In this document: piece after piece, positions 1 through 11,445 of the stretch | Layout: every line of letters starts with the position of its first letter | Numbering within the stretch: the stretch's first letter is position 1 | NCBI GenBank assembly: GCA_023678885.1 | Contig: CM042958.1 | Location: forward strand, 12,766,852-12,830,851 | Length of the DNA: 64,000 bases | Reading direction: 5' to 3' | DNA from: Pogostemon cablin | Lineage: Eukaryota; Streptophyta; Magnoliopsida; Lamiales; Lamiaceae | Translations under genes and position numbers: made by a program | The notes under the pieces: model-generated | What the model saw: the letters and a program-made list of their open reading frames with translations, nothing else | Told to the model about the DNA's origin: nothing | Databases searched by the model: none

Positions 1-2259
1 ATCGTAAGCATATTCAAAATACTCGTCAACACAGAGTTTGTCAATGAGATCTTTGTAAGAAAAACTGTTCAGATTGAAGCATCTGTCTAATGCAACTTCA
101 AATATTTGCTTAGCTTCCAAAATTTCTCCACCAGAAAGCAACTCACTAAACATCAAACCATAGAGTACTTCCTTATGACCACATACACTGATGGCAATCT
201 CAAACACGTCTTGTGCTGGTCTGAATTCCCCGGTCCTGCAGAAGATTTTAATTAACAGTTTGAAGGAAGATAAATTGGGTGTTATTCCTTTTTGCAGCAT
301 CTCATCTAAAAGAAATGTTGCTTCTTCACTCCTTCCTCCCTCATATAGAGAACTAAGAACAATGTTGTAAGTGTAAACATTAGGAGAAACACCTCTTTCC
401 TTCATCTCATTCATCAGACCAAACATTTCAAATACTTGATTGGTTTTACCTAACCCAAATATCAAGCCATTGTAAGTTTGCAAGGTCTTGCTGCAACCTT
501 TTCTCTCCATGTCTTTTAGGACCTGAAATGCAGATGACGTTTTCCCTCTTTTACACAAGTTATATAGAAAAATATCATAGACAGTTGAGTCAGGAAACAA
601 GTTTCTCCCTAACATCTCAATAAATATCTTTTTTGCATCCCCGAGACGTCCATCCCTGCATAGTCCATTTATGACTGTCGAATATGTAATCAAGTCAGGC
701 AAACATCTTTTCCTATTTTCATCTACTAGGCCAATGTATGAGTTTCCCAAGTTACCAAGAGCAGCACTTCCGTGAGTCCACATTTCCCTCACAATTTCAA
801 CTGCTTTATCAACTTCACCACTTCTACATAAGCCATCAATCACTATGTTGCAGCTAACAATATCTAACCCATTGCCTCTTTCATTCATCTTTTGCATTAA
901 TTTCTCTGCTTCTGCGAATTTACCTTCTCTCCACAGGCTGTGCAGCAATATATTGCAAATGTAAGTATTTGGTAAACACCCACCTTGGATCATCTCATTT
1001 AGAATTTTATTGGCCTCAACATTCCTTCCTTTCCTGCAATATCCTTGAATTAAGGAGCTATAAGTGACCACATCAGGGGAAACTCCTCCAGTTATCATCA
1101 AACTAACAACTCTTCTCGCATCGGCAAACATGTCTTTTTTGCATAACCCATCAATTAAAATGTTGTACGAGTACACATTTGGTTGCACTCCATCACCAGC
1201 CATCTCTTTTAGGAGCGCTCGGGCCTGTACAAGTTTTCCATTCCTCACTAAACCCAACAGCCATATGTTATAACTCTCAACATTTGAGAAAATAGCATCT
1301 CTTTTCATAGACTCGACTAAATTGTTTGCTTCTTCCAACATCCCCTCCCTGCAAAATCCCTCCAACATCAAGTTGTGTGTCACAACATTTGGCCTCGGTG
1401 ATCCCAACTCACCCAACTGCATATCCCTAAATATCATAGATGCTTCCAAAATCTTCCCAGCCTTACAAAGAGCAGATATCCTAGTGTTGAATGTAACGAC
1501 ATTAGGAACAAGATCATCCTCTTTCATCCTCTCCACTAAACTTTCAGCTTCATCATCTTTGCCCTCACTACACAAACTCGCAATAAATGTATTGTATATC
1601 ACTACATTCGGCACAAAATTCATTCTCTTCATTAAATCCAGAACCTCCAAACCTTCAGAAGCAAGCCCATGTCGACAATACCCACGTGCCAAAAGCCCAA
1701 AACTGTACTCATTAGGTTCACAGCCTTTGTCCCGCATTTTATCAAACACCTCCCGGGCATCTTCCAACCTACCCGACTCACACAGCCCACCAATCAAAAG
1801 ATTGAAAGTATAAGTCTGAGGCTTCACCTTGGAAAAGATCATGTCCTTATACAGCCAAGACAAGAAATTGGGACAGTTTTCTTGAAGAGAGATCTGAATA
1901 AGCGTATTATACAAGATAATAGATGGCGGGGTGTGGGGCAGATGGGTCCGAAGAGACTGAAACTGAGAAAATGCACTGCGAACATGGCCTGCCTTGGCTA
2001 AAATCCTCACCATGGAATACAAAGCATGATGCGGGGGTGTAGGGCAGCGGAGGAGATGGTGGTGAAGAGAATCGATTTCGGAAAACATCTTGGCGCGGGC
2101 GAGGATGGGGATGATGAGAGGCAGACAGCGTTGGATGGATGAGAAATCATTTGGGGTGGTGGTGGTGTCGATGAGAGAACGCTTAAAGAGAAGCCAAGCG
2201 AGGTGGGGATTGTTGGAATTCCTAATCAAAGTTTTAACCACCAGTTTTGCGTGCTTCAT
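1..2259 (-). CDS. P-class pentatricopeptide repeat protein, At2g17140-like, C-terminus beyond window
   Basis: The minus strand is open without a stop from an ATG at 2259 to base 1 (753 codons). The protein is almost wholly made of 35-residue PPR motifs with the usual signatures, for example TYTFNLLIGGLC, NVVTFNTRISALC and DVVTYSSLIQGYC; I see about 16. Family knowledge: P-class PPR proteins bind organellar RNA and act in its processing, stability or translation. N-terminal and internal blocks such as SWLYKDM and GSAALGNLGNSYIGLV match my recollection of Arabidopsis At2g17140, a single-exon gene, so orthology is likely. The start is chosen because MKHAKLVVKTLIRNSNNP aligns with the known N-terminus. 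The last part of the gene lies outside the window. No DYW or E domain is seen in the visible part. Confidence 0.93.
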   Translation of the reverse strand, partial: MKHAKLVVKTLIRNSNNPHLAWLLFKRSLIDTTTTPNDFSSIQRCLPLIIPILARAKMFSEIDSLHHHLLRCPTPPHHALYSMVRILAKAGHVRSAFSQFQSLRTHLPHTPPSIILYNTLIQISLQENCPNFLSWLYKDMIFSKVKPQTYTFNLLIGGLCESGRLEDAREVFDKMRDKGCEPNEYSFGLLARGYCRHGLASEGLEVLDLMKRMNFVPNVVIYNTFIASLCSEGKDDEAESLVERMKEDDLVPNVVTFNTRISALCKAGKILEASMIFRDMQLGELGSPRPNVVTHNLMLEGFCREGMLEEANNLVESMKRDAIFSNVESYNIWLLGLVRNGKLVQARALLKEMAGDGVQPNVYSYNILIDGLCKKDMFADARRVVSLMITGGVSPDVVTYSSLIQGYCRKGRNVEANKILNEMIQGGCLPNTYICNILLHSLWREGKFAEAEKLMQKMNERGNGLDIVSCNIVIDGLCRSGEVDKAVEIVREMWTHGSAALGNLGNSYIGLVDENRKRCLPDLITYSTVINGLCRDGRLGDAKKIFIEMLGRNLFPDSTVYDIFLYNLCKRGKTSSAFQVLKDMERKGCSKTLQTYNGLIFGLGKTNQVFEMFGLMNEMKERGVSPNVYTYNIVLSSLYEGGRSEEATFLLDEMLQKGITPNLSSFKLLIKIFCRTGEFRPAQDVFEIAISVCGHKEVLYGLMFSELLSGGEILEAKQIFEVALDRCFNLNSFSYKDLIDKLCVDEYFEYAYD

Positions 2260-3220
2260 AGCTTCAACTGGATGAATGAATGACGTGATTTGATGAAGTC
2301 CAATTCCAGGAAGATGGCTGAAGCAACAACTACAATCTCTGACCACCGTTAACTCCAATTCAAGATCATGCCTTTTCTTTTGGTGCTAGTTGTAATCTGT
2401 TCAATATACAGATTACACCACTTTCTTGCTATGATCCTGCTCAAAATAGTTTGAAATTAAATGCCCAAATCATGTACGGTTACATGCTCCCTTCTTCTTG
2501 AAACTTACTTCCCTCAATAGAACTAAAAGATGGAACACTGTTCGGAAAGATATAGAAATCAAGAATAGGGAAATATCTTGAAAATAAGATATTTCTATTG
2601 AAAATAATTATACTCATACATTCTTTACATAATCAGCATTCAGCATTATCTCATATAATTTGCAGCGTTACAGTTTCAGATTGTAGATTCAATATAGGCA
2701 AAGCTCCTGCGTCCCGGGTCCTCCGTGTCCCCATGTGAACATAACCCTCCCCCTCCAATTCTATTTAAATCTATGTATTGCAAGAAATTTAAATTACAAA
2801 AGGGCATAAAAATTACAAAGGCACACAGAATATGCTCTGTGCGTTCGGGTGCATAGGAGCCTCACTCTTCAATATATTAGCTTAGTATCATTAATTCATT
2901 CAAATTAATCGTGGTGCACGAAATATCCGTACAACTTTTTTTTTCTTTTTCTTTTTTTCCAGACAGCTTTGAGGGTGTCATATCACCCAAGTGCATATAA
3001 CTCAAATATGATAAAATCAATTCACATGCACAACATTACAAATTTTACAATGCTGAAATCATATGATCAGATAGCTTCCAGAGTAAAACCTACAAGACCC
3101 TTTCTGCTATATTTCAACATTTCAAATTTCAGTAAGAAAGACCATTCAAAATTCCTTTCTGAAACATGAACAAGTTTAGCGCATAATTCTTGGTGTACTT
3201 GAAGCAAGCTATTTCTCCCG
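2260..3220. other. Intergenic: PPR 5' region and U11/U12-65K 3' region
   Basis: No credible coding frame. It contains the upstream region of the PPR gene, one short MITE-like repeat (2697-2880) and the 3' flank of the snRNP gene. Both genes are on the minus strand, so this is a head-to-tail spacer. Confidence 0.6.
2697..2880. repeat. Short dispersed MITE-like element, copy 1 of 3
   Basis: This stretch (ends near AAAGCTCCTGCGTCCCGGG and CGGGTGCATAGGAGCCTC) shares order and wording with inverted copies at 30727-30918 and 46655-46822. Shared features are a GTCC/GAGGACGCAGGAGC block, a central part with a TATTTAAATCTATGTATTGC-like stretch, and a GGCACACAGAAT-type block. The class is not identified and no clear target duplication was found. 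Confidence 0.5.
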
Positions 3221-6200
3221 TCAGTTTCCTTTCGCAGCTGCAGGGCTCCGGCCAAATTGGATAACGATAGGCTTGCCTTTAAATACATAGCCATTAACCG
3301 CTTTCTGCATTCGTTCACATAGTCGCCATTCATCAGTAAAATCAAAATTAAGCAAAGACAAACATATCAGAATCTGAATAATCCAATGTACAAAACAGAA
3401 ACAACAAACTATTCGTTAATTGCCGACATAAAGTTCTACAAAACATGCATGATTGCAGAAGAAACGTGAAGATGCTAGATTGCTTTGTGTTAGAAAACAT
3501 ACCAAAGCATTATGAGCAAGTTCAACAGATGGGAATGTCACAAACGCTTGGCCTCTCATTCTTCCTTCCTAAAACAAGGGAATTATGAGACAATAGCTAT
3601 TCGTTATAAAAAAAAAAAAAAAAGAACCGTGCAGAAACTTCAACTCATATTACTAGATTTGTATTCAGAAAAAACTTCAAGAGCTACATGAGAATCATGG
3701 ACCTTACAAAATGTAATCCAGAAATCAGGAGCAGAAGATTGATGTATTATACAAAAAAAAAAATTGAGAAATAACCCTTTAAATGGGAACCTTAATAAAA
3801 TTTGCATATTAAGGATAAGAATCTGTACTATCCTTTAGTTGGATAGACTTTGTTTGAAATCAACAAACATAGATTCACTTAAACAAGAACATGATAAGAC
3901 ACATTAAGCTTGTTAAGGTTACACCATTGCTAAATTTTAAAAGCATGACACTAAAGAACTTTATTATAGGAAAGTGTCTGCCACAAGATCTGACTTAAAT
4001 TTTTTTTTGTTTTCTCATAGTTTAGTTTAAGTAATGAAAAAAGAGATGAATTAATAGCCAGCAAAAATTAATTATAAAATAAAATTATTCGGAAGGAGCA
4101 AACCTGCCAGATGTTCTATCTTCTAAACCTGTATAAAAATGATGGATCGAAGATTGCGGTGATATCATATATATCAATCCCACATAAGAGACGTGGTTGG
4201 CAGTGAAATAGTGTCTTTTCTCTTCAACCACATTCACGACTAACTAAGATTATTTAGGAACCACCTTACACAAACTCATCTATGAGGCCCACTTCATACT
4301 AGCTTCTCCGATTTAGTAACATACAATAGAAAATGTTTCAACTACGAATATTCTACGCATTGGTTTTGATTTAAACAGTATACATAAAATTGAGACATCT
4401 AACCTGCATTAATTTAATAGTAAGATTGGACTTGGTTGCATCAACGGTCCCAAAAAATGATCCTGTAACAAACATATAGAAAGAAGCAACTGATGACGAA
4501 TAAACTAGAGTAGATGGGGGGGGGGGGGGGTAAGAGAAGTATCAAAAGCAAGAGCCTGAGTTCATTTTTCTGGTGGAAGCTCCACAGTTGATCAGCATTT
4601 CCAGAATACAGAACTATATTAAAAAATTGACCAAGGAAGTATAAACTCACCAAATATATAGTAGAAGTCATCAACAACCACATCTTTTGCTAAGTTCTTA
4701 ATGTATAGCACGGGAGTAGGATCTCCAGCAGCATAATTCTGTTCGATAGAATAAATAATTCTTTAGTCTCAGAAAGCAAGCAATCATACACACAGTTAAA
4801 TCAACCATCCAATGAACAACTATTGGAGTAACTAGCAACACAAGTACACGCAACCTCTTTTCTCTGTTATCCTCCACAAGATTTTGAATTTTCTTTACAT
4901 GATTAAACTAGCTGTAAATGAGGTGGTCATTAAACCAGCTGACTTTCTATACAATGACACTTCTCACTAGCTGTAAATGTAAAAACAACCTGGCAGGATT
5001 AAAATTTAAATTGGAAACTGAAGTACTAGTAGCTATTCTAAAAGATGAAGTAATTTCCATTCATTCATAAATAACATGTAAAATATGACACCTTAAATCT
5101 GGGAAGGGATAAGATTTCCTCCGGAGGTAATTTTCTGCTATTTAGTTCTTCTAAAGTTGCAAAAGGTTCAGTTGCAGAGTTTTCAGGATTTGGCTCATGT
5201 GACTCCTTTGCCGTATCATCATCCTTTAGTTCGGGTTGTGTCTGTTTATTTGCTATTCTTATCTGCAAGCATGTCAAACCATTTAAATACAGGCAATTCA
5301 AAAGAAAATAAGTTTATTATACAAAAAAGGACCTGTAATACGGTGTTCTTCTTTTTAATTATAGGCTGTTCTTTTGGAACTAATGCAACTTGTTTTAATC
5401 CAACCGCCTCATGGGCCACATCCTTATCAACAGCAGGGCCTACAATTGCTTGATGCTTGACACGCTTTCGCTTAGATCTTGCCTCTCGTTCTACTTCCTG
5501 AACCAATCCAGAAATTTAACAATTCATAACCACCACCAGGAATCCCCTATAGTGTGTTATAAGCCTGAGGAATGGGACAAGAATCAGTGCAATCATAATT
5601 AACGAGAGCACACAAAACTTAGAATGACCATTAACCAGTAGGCGGCATTGATATATATATGCCTGTAGTTTTTGGAAAAATTCTCCTTTCAATTATTATT
5701 ATTATTATCTAGTTAACAGCATAAGATGCATACCGTGTGGAAAATAGGATATTAGGAACCTAAAAGAAGTGATCATAAAAATCAGTAGCATGTTACTATG
5801 AAATGGGGAACAGAACTTATTAAAATCTTACAACTGAAAACTTATGACTTCGACTTTTTGTAATTTTGTTTAGACAAGATTCTTTGCTTGCATTTAGCTT
5901 TTCTTTAAACCTTATGATCACCTTAAATTTTCTCCAGGCAGCTGGTATTGAAAAGTCATCATAAGTTTTAGGATTTGGTCACTCCTAGACTTGACGGTAT
6001 AAAAAGACATCATAAAAACAAATGCCCTTGAATTGGACATCCCGGAGGTGTTTTCCCACACATAATCTATAAAAAGACTACTTTTAGCTAAGAACTAAGG
6101 ACACTCACTACAAAAAAATTTTTCTTTCTTTTGAAATAAAGTATGAGATACAAACAAAAAGCAGGGAATTACACCTCATCTGAAGACTCCATTTCTGATT

Positions 6201-7535
6201 CACTACTAGATAAATGTTCCATGTTAGTTTCTGAGGTTGGCAGAGGAAGAGGAGGTGGTGGGGCCGCCGAAGTTACAGGAACTGATACTGGAAGAGGGGG
6301 TGTAGGTAATGCCTTCCGAAATGGAGCAGGAATATTCATTTTATTCATCAAATGCAAAACCTGTTATCAGAAGTATATGAGGAAGAATTTGCAGGAATAA
6401 CTAGAGATGAATACAGATGGAATTCCAGTTACCTGAGTGTAAAATCGGGGAACAGCAATAAGGGCGTTCACAATGTTAGTCAGAATGTGACCATCAGGAG
6501 GTGGGTAAGCATATCTGCACAAGAAATAGATTGTTTGAATATTGTGAATATATACAAAGAGCACAAAGAAACACATCCATACTAATACAGTTGTAAAGTA
6601 TCAACTCAAGTAGTCAAGTTCCAGAAAATATTAAGGCATGCTGCTTACGCACAAAGGAATAGTTCAAAAATAAGAAAAAAAGTTCATCTAGAATTTGGAA
6701 AGAAACACAGAACTGATGCGAAAAGAACAAAACTAACTAGTCTCAACAGCGCAGATAGCAGAGCATACTCAAGGTGCGGTGGAAATGGATAGTCAACACC
6801 AAGTTTTTCAGCAATAGCTTCAGCAGCATGAACACGGTCCCCTTTGTAGTTATTGCTAGAACCTTTGGTGACTGAAGCATCCTTCAACGATGTCACATCC
6901 GTCTTTATCTCTCCTTCACTTTCTTGCTTCTGAGAGTCAACTGATTTACTTGCTCTCTCGACAGATAAGACTTTACCGAGAAACCGTAACCTGACAACAC
7001 ATAATTTCATGCAAGATATCATTGTATCAGGCATTATGAATAATGGATACAGGAATTCAGCAATAAACCAGTACAATGACTCATGCAGCCAATCTGGAGT
7101 TCAGAGATACATGCACAAGGACTCCATCAATTACAAGAAAGGTGGATAAAAATTATTAGAATGAGAAAATACCCATGTAGCTGCTTTTGAGCTTGGTATG
7201 CTGATACTTCATTCTTGAAATCAATAAAGGCACAATTTTTCACCCTGTACATAAGGATCAAACCAGTTTCAGTAGAAAACTAAATTCGAAGTCTAAAAAC
7301 TTGGAAGAAGGAAAAGTGACACCGAAAAGGGGAAATTAATGTTCTAAAGTAACCTTCCATGCGAACAAGGGCGGACAGAAGAGGCACCATAATGCGAAAA
7401 GAGTCGAGTAAGAGTATCATGGGGAATTGCTTCCGGTAGATGTCGAACCAACAATGTGACCGACGATTCTTCAGCGCAGGTTGGATGATGCCCATAATTC
7501 ATGATTGGTTGCATCATTGACGTCGCATCCGCCAT
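3221..7535 (-). CDS. SNRNP65: U11/U12 small nuclear ribonucleoprotein 65 kDa protein (RNPC3 orthologue)
   Basis: Eleven exons join in frame to 458 aa: 7535-7354, 7244-7173, 6990-6769, 6514-6433, 6360-6175, 5497-5333, 5262-5092, 4738-4651, 4462-4404, 3568-3503, 3304-3221. All introns are GT-AG. The N-terminal RRM includes VTLLVRHLPEAIPHDTL and LFSHYGASSVRPCS. A proline-rich, acidic middle contains SSSESEMESSDE. The C-terminal RRM runs through PVLYIKNLAKDVVVDDFYYI to GKPIVIQFGRSP. Family role: this protein bridges U11 and U12 snRNAs in the minor spliceosome di-snRNP in the nucleus, its C-terminal RRM binding U12 stem-loop III. Length and order match the Arabidopsis protein (about 440 aa). The intron between exons 8 and 9 carries a run of 15 G on the plus strand. 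A broken copy of exon 1 lies upstream (see 9453-9868). Confidence 0.95.
4516..4530 (+). repeat. Homopolymer G15 in a U11/U12-65K intron
   Basis: Fifteen consecutive G on the plus strand (C on the transcribed strand) inside the intron between exons 8 and 9. Length is likely variable between individuals or reads. Confidence 0.9.
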
Positions 7536-7998
7536 TATTGAAAGCTTAGCGATGGGATTACTTTTAATCGATCAATCCGCAGACCAGCAAACTGAATAAT
7601 CTTTTCCTTTGCAATCTTGAATTGGCCCCTCAAGAAATTAGTCCATAATCTGTTCCTGATCCCAAATTCGGCAGAGACGGAAAGAAATGCAAGGTGCAGT
7701 AATTTACACTACATTATTACTATAATTGACGGAAAGAGTTAACAATGACATGATAATAATGCAACCCACAAAAGAATGTGCTGGGAAACAAAACCCTAAT
7801 TACACCCTAATTTATGAATGGGGTAGGGATGGATAGATTTGTTTTAGAAGTCCAATTCCTCGGATTTTTTGGGCATTATTTCTTGAATTCTTCACATCAA
7901 TATAATTACCTTTGCAACTATTTATTTATTTATGTAAAATAAGAAACTTGTCCATCCAAATAGCTTACACCTAAATTGAATTCAAATAGTTTATTAAT
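7296..7998 (-). repeat. Source segment of tandem duplication (intron 1, exon 1 and upstream of U11/U12-65K)
   Basis: This segment is matched piecewise by 9453-9868, 11266-11445 and 13211-13300 in the same orientation. It includes the start of intron 1, exon 1, the 5' UTR and about 450 bp of upstream DNA, so it contains the likely promoter. Confidence 0.85.
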
Positions 7999-9452
7999 AG
8001 GGTAATTAAAAAAAATCTCAATCTTTTCTCGAAGTGTGAATTAGTCCAAACTTTTCAATATTTACAAATAATCTATTGACATTTTATTCGTTTTGCAAAT
8101 CAAGTCACCAGGCAGTTGGGGGTCTACTCTGTGGCTGACGCTGACGTGTCATTTTTTTCCACGTCGTCTTCCACATGTACAAAACGACGTCATTTCAGCA
8201 TTCTCATGTCAAAAAGTTAATTGCATGAAAAGTCCAAATATTTTTTCTGATTGCGAATTAGTCTAAATTTTTGAATATTTGCAAATAAGTTCCCGACTTT
8301 AAGCCCGTATTGCAACTCTAACTATCGGGCAGCTGAAGGACTACTAGACGATGACGTGTCACTGTATATACCAAGTCACTCTACACTTGTTAACAAAACA
8401 ACGTCGTTTTGATTTTTTTTAAATTAAAATTTAATTTATATCCAAAAAAATGTCATCATATATCACTAGGGATGGCAATGGAACGGGTATATCCGGGTAC
8501 CCGGTCTACCCGAACCCTAATGGGTAGGGTACGGGTAGTTGTAAACGGGTTTGAGGCGGATACGGGTAGTTGTGAAAAATATCATTAGGGTTTGAGACTG
8601 GTACGAGTAATGCCTCAAATACCCGCGGATAACCCGATTACGTATATATTTTTTATAAAATTAAATATATATTATATAATTTATATATGATAAGATATTT
8701 TATATATTTAATTAATAGTTATAAGTTTTATTTAAGCATATTTATTAAATATTTATTTAAAATAATACAATTTATATTATATTTATTTTATATTTAATTA
8801 ATAATAATGTAATTTTTATTATTATACTTATTTATACAATAAAAAATATAAATATATATAAAATAAATAAATATTAAATGGGTATGGGTACCCGCGGGTA
8901 TTGATAAACGGTAATGGGACGGATATGTGTATCATAATAAATTTTTTAAACGGGATGGATACGGATACGGGTAGTGATTTTTTAACCGGATACGGACCCC
9001 AAAATAAGCGGGTACCCTACCCGTTGTCATCCCTATATATCACGCATTAACATCATCCATCAAAATCCGCCATGTGAGGGGTTTGTGGCAAACAACTTTT
9101 AAATTTCGAATAAATGATCCATACGATAATTGTTGTTGGTATTTACAATATAAAAAAAATATCAAAACGACGTCGTTGTGTTAACAAGTGTAGAATAACT
9201 TGGCATATACAGTAACACGTCAGCGTCCGGGCAGCCCCCCTCCAATTACCCGGTGGTTCAAGTTGAAATACAAGCTTAAAGTCGGGTACTTATTTGTAAA
9301 TATTCAAAATTTTGGACTAATTTGCAATCAGCGAAAAGATTGAGATTTTCATGCAATTAACTTTTTGACATATAAAAAATTGAAATCACATTGTTTTGTA
9401 CACGTGGAAGACGACATGGAAGAAAGATGACACGTCGCAAAAACAGTCGCAA
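7999..9452. mobile_element. Fold-back, Mutator-type TIR element with a nested hAT MITE
   Basis: Left arm about 8130-8445 and right arm about 9162-9450 are inverted copies of each other, including TTAATTGCATGAAAA and ATGTCAAAAAGTTAATTG stretches and a region around AACGACGTCGTTTTG. The end sequence (GTTAATTGCATGAAAAGTCC, then AATTAGTCC and ATTTACAAATAAG) is also found in MULE-type copies at 55259 and 58919. The left side continues further (8002-8130) than the right, where the arm is cut at the join to the duplicated gene segment. No intact target duplication was found. No coding capacity. Confidence 0.65.
8467..9035. mobile_element. hAT-type MITE, copy 1, with perfect 8-bp target duplication
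   Basis: Ends are TAGGGATGGCAATGG and, inverted, TAGGGATGACAACGG. The flanking 8-mers TATATCAC at 8459-8466 and 9036-9043 are identical. Subterminal parts are rich in GGGTACCCG-like motifs and the centre is very AT-rich. It sits in the loop of the fold-back element 7999-9452, so it is younger than that element. Confidence 0.88.
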
Positions 9453-9868
9453 AAACTTGGAAGAACGGCAAGTGACAACCAAAGGGGGGAAATTAATGTT
9501 CTGAAGTAACCTTCCATGCGAACAAGGGCGGACAGAAGAGGCACCATAATGCGAAAAGAGTCGAGTAAGAGTATCATGGGGAATCGCTTCCGGTAGATGT
9601 CGAACCAACAGTGTGACCGACGACTCTTCAGCGCAAGTTGTATGATGCCCATAATTCATGATTGGTTGCATATTGACGTCGCATCCGCCATTATTGAAAG
9701 CTTAGCGACGGGATTACTTTTAATCGATCGATTTTCAAACCAGCAAACTGAAAAATCTTTTCCTTTGCAATCTTGATTTGGCCCCTCAAGAAATTAGTCC
9801 ATAATCTGTTCCTGATCCCAAATTCGATAGAGACGGAAAGAAATGTGAGGTGCAGTAATTTACACTAC
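9453..9868 (-). pseudogene. Truncated tandem copy of U11/U12-65K exon 1 and 5' region
   Basis: Near-identical to 7296-7690. The exon 1 copy is 9691-9511 with its GT donor kept. A one-base deletion just after the sixth codon (ATGATG became ATATG) shifts the native frame to a quick stop; an in-frame ATG at 9671 would restore the RRM part (VTLLVRHLPEAIPHDTL). No other exon is present, so no functional protein is expected. The copy continues, after two insertions, at 11266-11445 and 13211-13300. Confidence 0.9.
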
Positions 9869-9992
9869 ATTTAATAAAACACCACTTTTTTTACACCATA
9901 CACCAACTTTCTTGTTATTTATAAAAATACCAAAACTAAAATTCCTAAAATATCCTTAATGAATCTCACAACACCCTGAATCTAACTTAATA

Positions 9993-10218
9993 CTCCCTTC
10001 GTCCGCTTTCAAGGATATCATTTTTTCATTTTGGGTGTTCGCCCCCAAAAGTCTCATTTCCTTTTCTATACATATAAGACTCACACACACCCACTAATAC
10101 AACTAAAAAATAAGACTCACACCTCCACTAATACAACTACCCACTACACATTAAATAATAATACTCCTTAATCCACGTGCAAAAAACAAATGACATCATT
10201 AAAGGTGGACGGAGGGAG
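9993..10218. mobile_element. Stowaway MITE
   Basis: Ends CTCCCTTCGTCC and GGACGGAGGGAG are inverted repeats flanked by TA on both sides, as expected for Stowaway (Tc1/mariner). The interior has the common AAGACTCACACACACC and TTAATCCACGTGCAAA blocks seen in the other copies of this window. Confidence 0.92.
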
Positions 10219-10495
10219 TACCTAAACCCCACATACACCTCTCAACTCTTCCTTCCCTATTTACCCCCCTCTTTGCAAGAGAGAGTGGAGTGAGAGAAGA
10301 GTGAACCCCTCCAATCCATTCCAACACAAAAATATTACCAAAAACGTATAATGTCGGATGAAGAAGCAACAAAGAAGCTTAAGATACATTATTTTAAACA
10401 TTTCCACCGTTTTAAATTATTTTTTAAGAACTTTTTTGAGCTGTTGTTGTGAAATTCAACTAGGGACGAAAGTTCCTAGATCGATCGACTGTTGT

Positions 10496-10830
10496 AGGAC
10501 GATAGTATTCAACCAACGTTGAACGATTGATCTATAAACTTTCAACTAACGTTGGACGATTGATCTATAAACTTTCTACAAATGTCGAACGATTGATTCA
10601 TAAACTTTCAACCAATGTTGGTCGAATGGAATGAGATTTGTCTTCCAACGTTGGTCGAACAGAGGTCATTTCCTGTCGAATGTTCGTTCGACCAGCACTG
10701 GATGAGATTTCTTAGATCATTTGACCAACACAGGACGAAGAAGGCAAGATCCGTCGGCCAATCTTGGACGATAATATTTAGATCTTTCGACCAACCTTGG
10801 TCGAACAGAGGCGTAACCGGCGTTGGACCA
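10496..10830. repeat. Degenerate tandem repeat, unit about 35-40 bp
   Basis: The motif CAACGTTGGACGATTGAT, followed by ATAAACTTTC, recurs with variation (GTTGGTCGAA, CTTGGACGAT, CTTGGTCGAA) about nine times. It lies inside the 9869-11265 element. The best-conserved piece is a TTGG(A/T)CGA core. Confidence 0.7.
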
Positions 10831-11265
10831 ATGCCGAACATGCCATCGCGATTTCAACAAATTCGTCAATCTAAATGACCCAACAACTAAAACTATCATA
10901 TTTCAGTATAATTAGTCTAATTGAATCCATTGTTATGTGTTTTTTATTCAAGTTACAATTTTAGCAAGTTCTTCTCCTCCTCTTCTTCTTCTTCTTCAAA
11001 TTAATGTTAAGAGAGATGGGTATGTTTAGGTGAGGGTATGTGAGAGGAGGTGGATGAAGAGTAAGTAGGAAGTGGGTGAATGAAATAAGTGAGAATTGGG
11101 TTAGAGTAGAAAATAAATTGAGTGATGTATCCATTAAAGGTATTTATGTCATTTTAAAATCGGTGTATCTATAATTATAATATTTATTTTTTTATAGATG
11201 GTATGTGTATTGAAAAATGGGTGCATGAAGTAAAATAAGTGGTGTAGATATCTGACGCCTTACTA

Positions 11266-11445
11266 AAATTTACGGAAAGAATTTCGTTAACATGATAATG
11301 CAACCACAAAAGACTGTGCTGGCAAACAAAACCCTGATTAAACCCTAATTTATGAATGATGCAGGGATAGATTTGTTTAGAAATCCAATTACTCGGATTC
11401 TTTGGGCATTATTTCTTGAATTCTTCTCATCAATATAATTAATTA
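11266..11445 (-). repeat. Continuation of duplicated U11/U12-65K upstream segment
   Basis: Matches 7724-7905, for example AACAAAACCCT, CCCTAATTTATGAATG and TTTGGGCATTATTTCTTGAA. It is split from 9453-9868 by one insertion and from 13211-13300 by the Pack-MULE. Confidence 0.85.

Larger units (their letters stand above)
9869..11265. mobile_element. Unclassified 1.4 kb element with imperfect inverted ends
   Basis: It interrupts the duplicated gene segment, so its limits follow from comparison with the uninterrupted copy near 7715-7725. The left end reads ACACCACTTTTTTTACACC and the inverted right end ACACCACTTATTTTACTTC; similarity fades over about 120 bp. A possible 3-bp TTA duplication would fit PIF/Harbinger, but the extreme ends do not match well. 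Inside are a Stowaway MITE (9993-10218) and a degenerate tandem repeat (10496-10830). The open frame over the repeat looks accidental. Confidence 0.6.

Noticed and set aside
1064..2275. Plus-strand frames over the PPR gene
   Set aside because: Shadows of the long minus-strand PPR frame.
10608..10878. Overlapping plus and minus frames rich in Trp, Ser and Gln
   Set aside because: Produced by the degenerate tandem repeat in the 9869-11265 element.
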